Source of the DNA: Corythucha ciliata
Taxonomy: Eukaryota; Arthropoda; Insecta; Hemiptera; Tingidae
DNA: 64,000 nucleotides
Assembly: GCA_038030265.1 (NCBI GenBank)
Contig: CM075939.1
Location: 37,181,253-37,245,252 of the forward strand
Reading direction: 5' to 3'
The translations under genes and the position numbers were made by a program. A model generated the notes under the pieces. The model had not been told where the DNA came from. It was given only the letters and a program-made list of their open reading frames with translations, and searched no databases. Below are positions 24,201-35,303 of the stretch, piece by piece. Positions within the stretch are counted from its first letter, which is position 1. The number at the start of each line of letters is the position of its first letter.

Positions 24201-27200
24201 GGTTATTCAAGACGAAAATGTAGAAAAATCAAATCGTGAATTGAAATCGCTGCTGAAATTTAACTCGCTATTTCATGAGTGAAATTGAGAGAAAGCGCCT
24301 TAAATTACGACAAAAGCTAATTAATTCGTGGCTAAAATTGAGAAAACGCAAAGTCGGATACTTCGAGGCTACAATTTAGAAAATGAGCAAATCTATATCT
24401 AAAAGTGAAATAAGAAAATGAATAATGCGGGGATGAATTGTAAAAAACAAAAAAACCTAATTTGCGCCTAATACTAGTAAACCTCTAGAGCGACTCCATT
24501 TAGAATTTGGGAAATGTCAGCCTAAATTTAGAAAAAGTGCTAATTGGCTACTAAAAATGGGGAAAATTCCAATTTTCAGCAAAAATAGAGGAAAACGCAA
24601 ATTCGTGGCGGAAATCGAGAAAACTCCCAATTTGAGCTAAAATAAATGTACCAATTCACGGCTCCTGAAATCTGTGTGTCTGAAATTGAGAAAATACGCA
24701 AATTCGTGGATTCAGGTGAAAAAAAAGCTGCTAATTCGCGGCTAAAAACGAGAATAACGTTACTCGCGGCCAAAATTGGGAAAAGTTCTCAATCGCGGCT
24801 AGAATTGAGGAAATCGTCAGTTGGTGGCTAAAATTATGAAAAATGCATTCTTTAATGGCATTTAGAAATTATATTTCTTGTTTATTATGAGGCTAAGGGC
24901 TAAACCGGGACTGTCCCGGGTACCTCAAGACAGTTGGCATCCCTATCGAAGCAGCATTTTCATTTCTATAGTCGGATTCGTCACAGAGGTAGGTAGAGAG
25001 AGAGGACTAGGAGGGAGCATAAGTTGAAAAAGGGTATAAATGAAAATGCTGCTTCGATTGGGTTGCCAACCGTCTCGGGGTGCCCGACAATCCCGGTTCG
25101 GCTAATGATGCCCCGTGCAATGTTATCTCGGGTTCTGTTCTAATTCTTTCGACTTCTTAATTGTTCTGGGAAAAATATACAAACAAAAATATTTAAAGCA
25201 TTGGTTAGATCGTAGCCGTAGGAGGCTAAGTCGTTAGTCTTCCCTCGTGGGTGGGTGGGGGGGGGGCATAACGAACTTCAGCGGAAGTGCGCGTTAAAAT
25301 TCACAGTTTCGCACGATAACGACCGTTTTCTTATGTTATCAGCGGATATTCACTCGTCCATAGCCGTGAATTTGGCTCCTTCATTTTTCCTCTTTCAAAA
25401 TCAAAATTTCGTTGCTTCAGCTCTTTCTAAAATCGATTTCACAGGTTTGGCTAATTAGGAAAATTAATTTAGCTCTTTCAATAACCAAATTCCTAGATTT
25501 TGGGTGGTTCAAACAACCAAATTTTGTTATTTTGGCTACTTATTACAAACCTCATTTTTACGGATTTCTCTGTTTATAAAAATCTCTATTTACCAAATTT
25601 GGAGCATTCGTCTTATTAAAATCCCAATTTTACACGATTTTGGTCTTTGAAGAACTAAATTTCGTGGCTTTGGCTCTTTCAAGCCTTTTCGCGTACATTC
25701 TCTCTTTCAAAACCAAATTTCTTGAATTTGACTTCTTCAAATCCCAATTTCGAGATTTATGCTTGATTAATTACCAAATTTCGTGGTTTCGGCCCTTTCT
25801 AAAATTTTGGTTTATTTGATAAACTAATTCAGCAAGTTCAAAAACCATTGGTCTTTTCACCATTATGTCGTCTTGCTCACTATATATTTCGGTTTTTATT
25901 ATCCGAACCGGTTTTCTGTGTCATCATCATCAAAGACTAAGGTAGTAAAAAATTCGAGTTGCGGATACGCAACTTGTCAAACACCTTTTTTTTAGTTGTG
26001 TTTGACATGTTGCGTTTCCAAAACTCGAATGTTTTAATATGTACCTTAATCCCTGATTATCGTGTATTACATTGAAAACCGGTTCGGATAAAAAAAAACG
26101 AAAAATACAGTGAGCGAGACGATATATATTGCTGGAAACATCACAACATCGCTACGTATTCTGAATTTCTCATAAATTGAGCTCCGTTCGGCAGCCGTGG
26201 CACAGCATTGGGATTACAGCTTCTCAGCTGTTTTTGCCCCCTTTTCAGGCCGGCCGCCTTTTCAGTCTCGTGCATCCAGTGCTCGGGGTCGTGGCACAGT
26301 CCGCGAGGAGGTATTTTTCCTTTGTAGAGGAACTTTTCTCTACAAAAATGACCATTTTTCGTCGGGAAATCCAGGAGAAAATGCCACGTAATTTCTACCT
26401 GGAAACCTGTGGGTTCTAGCAAAAATGAAACTTGGAAATCCGGCTCTCAGAATTTGATTGGCTTATCCAGTGCCGGCTTTAAGGTGGGAGGGGGGGGGGC
26501 GAGCCGGGCCGCCTTGGGGCATCGTGTCCCAAAGAGGCGCGTCTAGTAAAATGAGAAGGGGAAACGTGGACGAGAAAAATGACCTAAGAAGCTCATTTTG
26601 TTGATTTATGAATATTTTAAAACTAAAATTCGAAATAAATGAGTTAGAAATTGGGATTATCTAGAGATTTACTGAAGCCAGGGCGGGACAGAGAACATAC
26701 ACAGCAGTTGGTATCAAGTAAGTTAGCTATCAAATAACTCGATGGAAGTATGTGACTGACTTTTAATTTAATTTTTTGAATTATTCAATTTCGACTTCTG
26801 TTCAAACATTCCAAGTTTTAGCCCCGAAGTTGCCTTCAGATGCCACGTATTGCTGCATTTTCGATTACAGCCGAAAATTGCATTTTTCAATCAATTTTAG
26901 CTGTGAATTACCATTTTTTCTTAATTTTAGCGGGGAAGTAGCGTTCAGCGATTTTCCTCAATTTTTGCAACGAATTGGAGTTTGCGGCAAATTAGCCATT
27001 TCTTACCTTTTCAGCAGCGAATTAGCATTTTTCTCACTTTGAGCTGCAAATTAGCGTTTATCTTAGTTTCAGCCACGCTAATTAGTGATTTTTTTCAATA
27101 TTGGGCGCAAATTAGCGGTGTACGAACTATTTTCGCCCCGCATTATAATTTTTTTTCACGTTTAGCCTTGGATTAGCGCTTTTTCTCAGTTTTAGTCCAA

Positions 27201-30200
27201 ATGTTGCCTTCAGAAGCCACGGATTTGTGTTTTCCTAAAATTTTTGCCGCGAATTAGCGTGGCAATTCGCCAATTTTTTATTTTCATCCGTTAATTAACG
27301 TTTTTTTCTAGATTTTCTCCACGAATTAGCGTTTTTCCTCACTAAAGTCCATGAATTTGCCATTTGCCTCAATTTTAGCCCCGAATTAGTGTTTTTTAGC
27401 CGCTTTTTTTCTCACTTTTATAGCCTTGAATTAGCGTTTTTTCTAGCCTTGTTTTTTGCCCTTTTGCGCTTGCGAAGAAGCAAAAACCAGAGCACGTGGT
27501 ATATATTTTACCAAAGAACAGCAAATTAAGCCGGCTTCACATGTGATCTGAAAAAAGCTCAGCTTTGAGCTGTATCCAATGAAATAGAATTAATTCAAAG
27601 GCGGGCTGCTCTTTGATTGGCTACAGCTCAAAGCTTAAGCTGCCACAGCTCGCATGTGAAGGCGGCTTTAGTGTTTATTCCTTCATTTAGGCTATAAAAT
27701 GGCGTACGTATACACCGCGAATCTGCGATTTTTTTCTCAATTTTTGTCTGGAAGTTTCTTCGAGATACCGCGAATGGACGTTTTTCACAGTTTTTTGACA
27801 GGAATATGAGCTACCCCCCCCCCCCACCCTCAGATCCCCAAGACAAGGTGTTTGGTCCGTACCTAAGGCACAAGGGAACAATGTGCAGATCCCCAGGCCA
27901 CCGGCCGATCACTTGGTGTAATAGGCTTACCGTGCGCCTCGGCGCTTACGGCATGCAGGGATATGTCGGCGGTGGACATATATTATACCCTGGCCCCTTT
28001 TTGAACCTTGAAGGGATCATCCAGAAGTTTTAAGAAGAACTCGGAGTCGGACGGGGGCCCGGAGAACCTTCCGTGAACGGCGCAGTCACTGGCTGCTCCG
28101 TTCATGGACACCACTGAGGTCAAACACGACATTGATGCCTTTGAATCAGTGAGGCGGCGTGGTAATAATAATAACACTTCCGATAGATCATTCGTTTTTA
28201 TATTCCAATGGCAACCTACTTGATGCGTGCTTTACTCATTTCAATATTGTCCTCCAGGTACGCCGGAGCTAGAGCTATAAAAAGGAAAATTATTTTCCAC
28301 GCTGGCCCCACCAACAGTGGAAAAACGTACCGAGCGCTTGAAAGATTTCTGAACGCCGAATCTGGAGTGTACTGCGGTCCGCTTAAATTGCTAGCGGCTG
28401 AAGTTTTCAAAAAATCAAATGAAAGAGTAAAGTGTAAATTATCGTATGATACACTACAGTTGGTTTTTCGACAGTGTTTTATTAACTCATTGCGTACCGG
28501 CATTTTTTAGGGAACGCCCTGCGATTTGGTAACCGGCGAAGAACGAAAGTTCGCTCTAGGAGACGATAATCCTGCTAACCACGTTTCTTGCACTGTTGAG
28601 ATGACTTCAGTCGACAGACCATGTAACTTGCCTAATAAATAACAACGCTTGAAACGTCAATTTTTCCTCATTTTTTTATTTTAATTTTTTTTTTTAAGAT
28701 GAAGTCGCAGTCATTGATGAAATACAACTAATGAAAGATACGACCAGAGGTTGGGCATGGACAAGAGCCCTTCTTGGAACTGTTGCCCAAGAAATTCACG
28801 TTTGCGGCGAAGAAGCCGCTGTGGACCTCGTCTCGGCGTTAGCCATCACGTGTGATGATGAGTTTGAAGTGCACCGTTACAAGAGACTAACCCAACTTCA
28901 AATCGAATCGAGTCCTTTGGCATCTTTGGACAATGTGCAGCCTGGTGATTGCATCGTTTGTTTCAACAAAAACGATATTTACTCCGTAAGAACCTTTTAC
29001 TGGGTTCTTGTTTTTCCAAGTTATTTTAAGAATTGTATTTTGAAGGTTAGTAGAACTTTAGAAGCTCAAGGGAAAGAAGCCGCAGTCATTTATGGAAGTC
29101 TTCCGCCTGGGACGAAATTAGCTCAAGCACAAAAATTCAACGATCCGTCCACATCCTGTAAATTACTAGTCGCAACTGACGCAATAGGCATGGGTCTTAA
29201 TTTGTAGGTAACCCCATTTGTAAAATTTGTTGATTGTGGAGTGACAAGTTAAAGCCCGCAGGAGCATCAAACGTGTAATATTTTACTCTTTGATTAAGCC
29301 TGTGACAAATGAAAAAGGCGAGAAGGAATTGGACTTGATTAGCGTGTCACAGGCACTTCAGATAGCTGGAAGGGCTGGTCGCTACGGCACACAATTCGAT
29401 CAAGTAATTCCTATAAATTGTAATTCAATAGTAGTAGTGACGTTTAATTTTTTTTTTTTTTTTCAATTTTCAGGGCTCAGTCACGACTTTCAAAGCGGAA
29501 GATTTACCAATTCTTCATAATCTTCTTTCGCAAAAACCTGAAATTATAACGAAAGCTGGGCTTCATCCCACAGCTGAACAAATCGAGTTGTACGCTTACC
29601 ACCTACCCAGCTCTACTCTTTCCAATCTAATGGTTTGTACATTTCGATGTGGGAAATATGAATTTCAGCTGAGAAACAATTAAATTTTGTTCCGTACAGA
29701 ACATCTTTGAAACTATTTGCACTGTCGATGACTCGTTGTACTTTATGTGCAACATGGAAGACTTTAAACAGCTGGCTGAAATGATCCAACACGTTCCACT
29801 TCCACTCAGAATGCGTTACTTGTTTTGTTGTGCCCCTATCAACAGAAAGATGCCTATAGTTTGCTCTATGTTTGTCAAGGTAACTGAATTGCGAAGCGAT
29901 ATTTCAAGAAAAATAACAAAAACAGTAAGTATTGTTTTTTCCCCTAGTTCGCCAGATTGTGCAGCAGAAACGAACCCGTCACGTATCAATTTGTGACTCG
30001 AAGCCTTGGCGCGCCGTTCGCAATACCGAAATCGATTGGTGATTTGACTCATTTGGAAGCCGTTTTTGATGTTTTGGACTCTTACTTGTGGTTAAGGTAT
30101 TTTCTTCATTTTTAAAGCATTTTTGTAACTGTTCTGGAACGTTCATTCGGATAACCTGCTCAAGCGCAATAGAAAATTATGTTCAACATTTTGGTTGCCA

Positions 30201-30938
30201 CTCGTGGCAGGACGATCCCCGAGCGGTTATGAAATGTTTTATGGGTTGCTTGGGGGGTTCAAAATAGATTTTTCATGGTTAATTTTTTTCCTCAGCACAA
30301 GGTTCCTTGACTTATTCCCTGACGTACACAAAGTACGTGAACTTCAAGACGACTTGGATCATATCATACAACAGGGCGTGACTCAGATCACTCGCTTGCT
30401 GTTGACAACCGAAATTTCGAGTAAGCTTCTTACACTTCTAATGAAAGTTGTAAAAAGACGAAGTAAAGTTGATATGTGAAGAAAAAGCAAATCACCCGTC
30501 GAGGACCAGGGACCTCGACCCCTTTTTCTTCACATATCACATATCTTTTTACACTTCTCTCACACCAACTCATTGTCATTCTTTTAATTGCTCGTTTCAC
30601 AGGAGATCCTCCCGAGGTACGGATTGACGAGAACGAAGACAATCGAGAAATACTTGAAAAGAGTGAAGCAACTGACGTCGAAGATCTTCTGAAACCAAGA
30701 TATAACAATAACATCGTGCTGGGACGGGGAAAACTGACAGACAGGCTCGTGGCTCAAGGCTTGCTCACTCCCAGCATGTTGAACCAATTAAGGAGGGAAT
30801 GGTCTGAGGTGGGTGCTTGAATGTGATTCACTAAATTTCACGGTTGAGGAAATTCAATTTGTTTTTCTCCTCTTCGTCACGTAGTTGTCAGAAGATGGTG
30901 AAGACTGGCGCAAGGGTCGAAGAAAGAAGCGGAAGTGA
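21219..30938 (+). CDS. SUPV3L1: SUPV3L1 / SUV3, mitochondrial ATP-dependent RNA helicase
   Basis: SUV3 unwinds RNA in the mitochondrial matrix and works with PNPase in the mitochondrial degradosome. Thirteen coding exons give 774 aa (human about 786): 21219-21579, 21654-21876, 28258-28426, 28511-28622, 28699-28985, 29046-29203, 29262-29403, 29474-29632, 29700-29879, 29948-30096, 30296-30420, 30603-30808, 30885-30938. All phases are consistent. The N-terminus ([15 protein letters not shown]) is a plausible mitochondrial targeting peptide. Exon 2 carries the SUV3 N-terminal domain ([18 protein letters not shown]). Walker A GPTNSGKT is at residues 211-218, DEIQ at 295-298, and QIAGRAGR (motif VI) at 470-477. 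The C-terminal SUV3 domain is present and the protein ends in a basic RRKKRK tail. Intron 2 is 6381 bp while most others are 58-84 bp. AATAAA signals follow at about 30961 and 30980. Confidence 0.96.
22178..22185 (+). repeat. Merlin target-site duplication, left
   Basis: AAATATTC, identical to 23395-23402. Eight base pairs is the expected duplication length for Merlin elements. Confidence 0.85.
22186..23394 (+). mobile_element. Merlin (IS1016/IS1595-like) DNA transposon
   Basis: A 1209-bp element with terminal inverted repeats 22186-22263 and 23316-23394 (78 and 79 bp, beginning GGTACTTTTCCGTTATCGGG). They differ by only one single-base indel as far as I can read. It is flanked by the 8-bp duplication AAATATTC and encodes a DDE transposase of the ISXO2/IS1595 type. 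It sits in intron 2 of SUPV3L1 in the same orientation. Near-identical ends and an almost open transposase suggest a recent insertion. Confidence 0.9.
22350..23222 (+). pseudogene. Merlin transposase, early in-frame stop
   Basis: The frame from 22362 to 23222 encodes about 286 residues of a DDE_Tnp_IS1595 (ISXO2-like) transposase. Counting the Leu codon at 22365 as residue 1, a zinc ribbon is formed by C24, C34, C42 and C47, and the catalytic triad is D130 (VEVDESLF), D191 (IYSDCWRGY) and E230 (HTQHVERMW). The only upstream in-frame ATG (22350) is followed by a TAG at 22359-22361. The next ATG (22437) lies just after C24 and would break the zinc ribbon. The copy is therefore probably inactive unless a non-ATG start or splicing removes the TAG. 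The rest of the frame has no break. Confidence 0.85.
23395..23402 (+). repeat. Merlin target-site duplication, right
   Basis: AAATATTC directly after the right terminal inverted repeat. Confidence 0.85.
23430..24850 (+). repeat. Family A minisatellite array (SUPV3L1 intron 2)
   Basis: Roughly 40 degenerate ~30-bp units with core TAATTCGCGGCTAAAATTGA followed by GAAAAACGC. Units share orientation but differ by many substitutions and small indels. The array starts a few bases beyond the Merlin right-hand duplication. Confidence 0.8.
24895..25105. mobile_element. Foldback MITE
   Basis: Arms of about 75 bp pair imperfectly. GCTAAACCGGGACTGTCCCG and CATCCCTATCGAAGCAGCAT on the left mirror ATGCTGCTTCGATTGGGTTG and CGACAATCCCGGTTCGGC on the right. 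Non-coding. Confidence 0.55.
25370..25850 (+). repeat. Family B minisatellite array
   Basis: Tandem degenerate units of the GGCTCTTTCAAAACCAAATT type, about 30-32 bp, plus orientation, inside intron 2 of SUPV3L1. Confidence 0.7.
25866..26125. mobile_element. Foldback MITE
   Basis: Outer arms TCGTCTTGCTCACTATATAT / ATACAGTGAGCGAGACGA and inner arms ATCCGAACCGGTTTTC / GAAAACCGGTTCGGAT form an imperfect inverted repeat over about 260 bp. An inner AAATTCGAGTTGCG ... ACTCGAATG pairing continues the hairpin. Non-coding. Confidence 0.6.
26460..27800 (-). repeat. Dispersed repeat with family A array, copy 1
   Basis: A leader (about 26560-26830) followed by family A units in reverse orientation (GAATTAGCGTTTTTCTCAAT). 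The leader and array match 32770-34050 along most of their length, including GTTGCCTTCAGATGCCACG and CCAGGGCG landmarks. The copy is interrupted by a MITE at 27529-27667 that the other copy lacks. Confidence 0.7.
27529..27667. mobile_element. PIF/Harbinger-like MITE with TTA target duplication
   Basis: 139 bp with ends AGCCGGCTTCACATG and CATGTGAAGGCGGCT, flanked by TTA at 27526-27528 and 27668-27670. The homologous copy near 33900 reads straight through with a single TTA, so the insertion-free site is visible. Confidence 0.75.
27800..28257. other. End of SUPV3L1 intron 2
   Basis: Non-coding by homology. The CCTCCAG acceptor at 28257 begins exon 3. Confidence 0.5.
30471..30538 (+). other. 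Hairpin in SUPV3L1 intron 11
   Basis: A perfect 17-bp stem (GATATGTGAAGAAAAAG at 30471-30487 with CTTTTTCTTCACATATC at 30522-30538) encloses a second stem GTCGAGG / CCTCGAC. Flanking GTAAAAAGACG (about 30449) and TCTTTTTAC (about 30545) pair as well. It lies in the 182-bp intron between coding exons 11 and 12. Confidence 0.7.
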
Positions 30939-30959
30939 TATCCTTCAAAAATAAAAATA

Positions 30960-31860
30960 GGAATAAATAGTTTTAAAGAAATAAATTCATCAAAGTGTCA
31001 TTTTTAGCAATCGCTGTGGACAACTGCCTCCCCTTCCCCTCACTGCTCATGTCCGAGGCACTCATTACACGTGTCCAGCTATAAACGGTAAAATCACCCT
31101 AAAATTGAGATCCTGACCACGTGGGCCGGGACACTCTGCACCATACTACGACAAGACAAAAATACAATTTTTGGTATCGTCGATTTGTTTAAAAATGATC
31201 ATTTTCGCAATAATCGCCCTGTTACCTGGAATATTTCGGCAACAATGCCCCAAATTCAAAACGGGTCGAAACTGCGTAATATTATGGAGTTTCTCGGGTG
31301 TCAGCACGAAGGGAATCCGATAATCCAAACGAATTTTCGGTTGGAAGAGGTTCTCCCTGTGTTTCCGGCCTTTTGACCCGTTTTCCTGGAAACGGGCCAA
31401 ACCCTGCGGGGCTTGGGCCGCACAAATTTTTAACGGGGTCGACAGAAGCGTATATTCGACAGCTCCGAAGTCTAACTGGAGAGCCTCTATGTACCTGGAC
31501 CTCGCTGTGGTTCGCTCTAGAGTTGAGAAAATCGATCGAAATCCACGGCAGGGTAAAACTCTCAAGTTTGGTCGTTTTGGGAAGGTTAGCCCAAAGCCCC
31601 CCCCCCCTCCGCCATTCATTCTTGGGACCAGCTCAAATCGAAACAATCTTTGAAACTGGTTCAACGTCAACTGGTGGATGTCATTCCCTGTTGGGGGGGG
31701 GGGGGCTAGCAGTGGAGGATACAATGAAGAGGGAGGACAAAGGCAAAGGGGGCCACTCGCTTCTCCCATTCTTTAAATGTACTATTTACCTCAACCTCTG
31801 TTTCGGCAAAGAATAAGTAATTTTACTCCAAAAACACCATTTATTGAATCGTTAATTTTT
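30960..31860. other. Intergenic, downstream of SUPV3L1
   Basis: Holds the SUPV3L1 AATAAA signals and G/C homopolymer runs (31600, 31694). Two long overlapping frames (31146-31769 minus, 31298-31816 plus) show no recognisable domain and run through the homopolymers. I do not call them genes. Confidence 0.4.
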
Positions 31861-32640
31861 GCCATTTTTTAGGGCACGCATTGTCCTTGCTACCATTTTA
31901 GGGCGCAAATTAGTCAGTTTGGCCAATTTTAGAATACGAATAGCCAGCTAAAACAATTTTATAGATCGAGATAACAGTAATTTCATGATCACGGGAAAGC
32001 GTTACAGTAACCGATTGGTTGAGGGGGGGGGGGTCAGTTTGGTAAGGTGGAGGCGGCCCTTGGTTAAACCATTTGGCGCGCGACTAGCCAGTTTGGCCAT
32101 TTTCAAGTTTCGGATATCGTCGGTTTACGAATTGTAGGGAATACCGAGTGGTTAATTTCGAATAATTAAAACAATCAACCAGAAATACTTAAGACTCAAC
32201 ACTTTATTTCACTCGACCGCCTATTAGTACAACTCAAACTCAACTCGAGGACTCAACTTTTAGACTGCCTCTCCCGTGCCTCTCAACATGTGGCCCACCC
32301 CAACTCCCACTCTTTTAGACCCCTCCCTCTTTTTTTCTCTTTTTTTTTTCAGCATTTTCATGCCGCAAATCACCAGTTTAGCCATTTTTAGAATGAATTG
32401 AGCCAGATTTGCCTTTTTTGGGGCGTGAATAGCCAGTTTAGCAATTTTCAAGAGCGAATATGGTCCCTTCCCGTTTGGACATTTTTTAGAAGGAGGATTG
32501 AAAGTCTGACATTTTTACGGTGTTTTGGTTATTTTTAGGGCAGGAATCGTCAGTTAAGCCATTTTCAAGGTGCCAATGGTCAGTTTTGCAGGGCATGGAT
32601 ACTGGCAGTTTTAGATCGAGAGCTGGTGACAGTCTCATTC
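31860..32640 (+). repeat. Family C minisatellite array
   Basis: About 20 decayed ~30-bp units with core GCGAATAGTCAGTTTAGCCA followed by TTTTTAGGG. It is interrupted by sequence without the motif near 32160-32330. Confidence 0.7.
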
Positions 32641-32769
32641 AATCTGAAATACATACATAGTTTTGAAAAATGATAGTTTATGTCCCCCTATTTACGCTGG
32701 GAGTCTGCCTTGACCAGTTTCAGGACTATGTTCTTTCGGTTAATTTTGCCAAATAGTGTTGGGGGGGGG

Positions 32770-34200
32770 GGGGTTGGCGAGAAAAAATGACCCAAGAAGC
32801 GCGTTTGATACGTATGAATATTTAAAATTATAAAATTCTAAATAAATTAGTTTTTTAAAAAGCGTTTGGATTGTCTAGAGATCTACAGAAGCCAGGGCGC
32901 ACAGAGAACTAATACACAGCCGATAGTAAAAGCAACTCGATGGAAATATAAGGCTGGCTTTTTATTTTATTTGTTAAATTATTCAATTTCGATTTCTGTT
33001 CAAAATAACGTTCCAAGTTCTGTCTCCGAAGTTGCCTTCAGATGCCACGGATTGGTGTACTTTCAATTACAGCCGAAAGTCGTTTTTTATTTGATTCTAC
33101 CCGTGGGGTACAGCTTCTTCTACACTTCACCCGCGAATTTCCTCAATTTCAGCCACGAATTACCAATTTCTCTTTATTTTAGCGGCGAAGCGCAGATGGT
33201 AGCGATTTTTTTCAATTTTTGCCATTGGAGTTTTCCTCAAATCTTGCTGCAAATTAGCGATTTTTACCTTTTCAGCAGCGAATTTACACTTTTTCTCGTC
33301 ACTATGAACTGAAAATTTACGTTTTTATTGATCTCAGCCGCGCCAATTAGTGATTTTTATCAATATTGACCACCAATTAGCCGTGATGAACTATTTTGCC
33401 CTGCATTATCATTTTTTTTTTCACTTTAAGGTGAGGATTAGCGTTTTTTTTTAAGTTTTAGGCCCGATATGTTGCCTTCAGAAGCCACAGATTTGTGTTT
33501 TCCTAAATTTTAGCCGCGAATCAGCGTTTTACAAAATGTTAGTCGTGGATTAGCGTTTTTCTCCGTTTTAGTCATGAATTAGCGATTTTTCTCAATTTTA
33601 GCATTTTAATTTAGGAATTTTCTCAATTTCTGCGTGGATTAGCGTTTATCCCAATTTTAGCCAATTTAGCCAATACCCAAAAACGCTAGCCATTCTAGCG
33701 TTTTTCGGAAATTTAACTATGAATCATTTGTATCCGCGAATAGGCTATTTTTTAAAATTCAGTTGCGAATTTGCCTTTGTTCTCAATTTTAGCACCGAAT
33801 TAGCGTTTTTTCTTGTCTTTTCTTAGCAATTTTTCTTTTTTGCGCTTGCTAAAAAGCAAAATTAACCGGAGCACGTATCAATTATACTAAAGAACAACAA
33901 ATTTAGCGCTCTTTTCTTCATTTTAGCTATAAAGTGGCGCGAACCAGTGATTTCTTCTCAATTTTGGTCTGGAAGTTTCATCGAGATAGCACGAATGAAC
34001 TATTTTTTTTTACAGTTTTAGCCACAAATCCCCGTCTCAAAAACACCATATTAGTGCGCCTTCTTGTCTTTATCCGCTTAAGGAACTAAAAAAACTGGGT
34101 ATTCGCGTATTTTCTCTATTTTAGCCGCGAAGTGACCCCCAGAAGTCGCGAATTCTGTCAATTTGAGCCTTTCACGCCTTCAGATAGCGCTTTTGAGGGC
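32770..34200 (-). repeat. Dispersed repeat with family A array, copy 2
   Basis: Homologous to 26460-27800: the same leader and the same reverse-orientation family A array. It lacks the MITE present in copy 1. Confidence 0.7.
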
Positions 34201-34469
34201 TAAATGAATATTCAGCAACAATCTTCGCTGATTGCCTTTAACGCTCCTCTCCAACCTGGGTCGGATGGACTGAATACCGTCGAAAGGAGCTGTCCAACCG
34301 CATTCCAAAACTCGTTTTCACGTACCTATACATCCACGAACTTAAAACCTAAAAATCCTCATTTTTTCCATCTTTAAGCTATTTGGTGGCCCCTTGTGAT
34401 AAGTGGACACGGGGTCATCCGCCCCTCTCGTCACTACGTCTGGGTATGCGCAACTGATTCATGGACAGA

Positions 34470-35135
34470 AGTAAGAAAAAGGGCTAAAATCACGGCTAAA
34501 ATTAAGAAAAATACTTAGCTACTTCGCCGCTAAAGGACAAAGAGTAGAAAAAGCGCAAATTAGAGGATAAAAAGTATGAAAACGACAATTTTCGGCTTCT
34601 GAAGGCAAATTCGTGGCTCACAGCTGAAAGCGAAAAAAATCGCTAATTCGAAGCTAAAATTAAGGAAAAGTGCTAATTCATGGATGAATTGGGAAAAATC
34701 GCTCATTAGAGGCTAAAATAAGGAAAAACGCGAATTCACTGCAAAAATTCAGGAAAATCCCTATAATCGCGGCTGACATTGAGATTCTCTGTGTTCGTGC
34801 CTAATTCACCGATAAAATTGAGAAGATGAGCGCTGAAGTGAGGAAAGTCGCTACTTCGCGGTTTAAATGGAGAAAACGTCAATTCGCGCCTTCTGAATAT
34901 AATAACTTAATAACTTCGTGCCAGAAAGTAAAAAAATAAAATAAAAAATAAAAGAAATAAAAAAATTTGCTAATTCACAGAAAATATAAAATGGAAAGCC
35001 GCGGTTTCGCTAAAAAACGCTAATTTACGGCACTAACTCGCGGCCAATTTGAGAAAAATCACAAATTTGCGGCTATAACGGAGACAAATCGCATATTCAT
35101 CGCGGTCAACGAGGAATAAACTCCAATTTATTCTG
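34470..35135 (+). repeat. Family A minisatellite array
   Basis: Plus-orientation units (GCTAATTCGCGGCTAAAATT type). Together with 32770-34200 it makes a large inverted pair of arrays with a junction around 34200-34470. Confidence 0.7.
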
Positions 35136-35230
35136 GCTTATTCTGAACAGTGATTTCAAAATGAACGACTTGGAAATATTCACCCGGGGCGCCAAATGTC
35201 CAAGGCCGGCACTTTTGACTGGTCACATGA

Positions 35231-35303
35231 TGTTGGGTGGTGATAACATCATATGGTTGGGGTTGTAAAATAGAATTCAACTTGTCCTTGACTTATAATA
35301 TTA
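35231..35303 (+). repeat. 5' LTR
   Basis: 73-bp direct repeat matching 38705-38783. The gag ATG overlaps its end, which is unusual and leaves little room for a leader. Confidence 0.7.

Noticed and set aside
23430..24850. CRISPR-like array
   Set aside because: Units are contiguous and degenerate with no unique spacers, and the window is clearly eukaryotic.
31146..31769. 207-codon minus-strand frame
   Set aside because: No recognisable domain, crosses poly-C/G runs, and overlaps another long frame on the plus strand at 31298-31816. Neither has splice or homology support.
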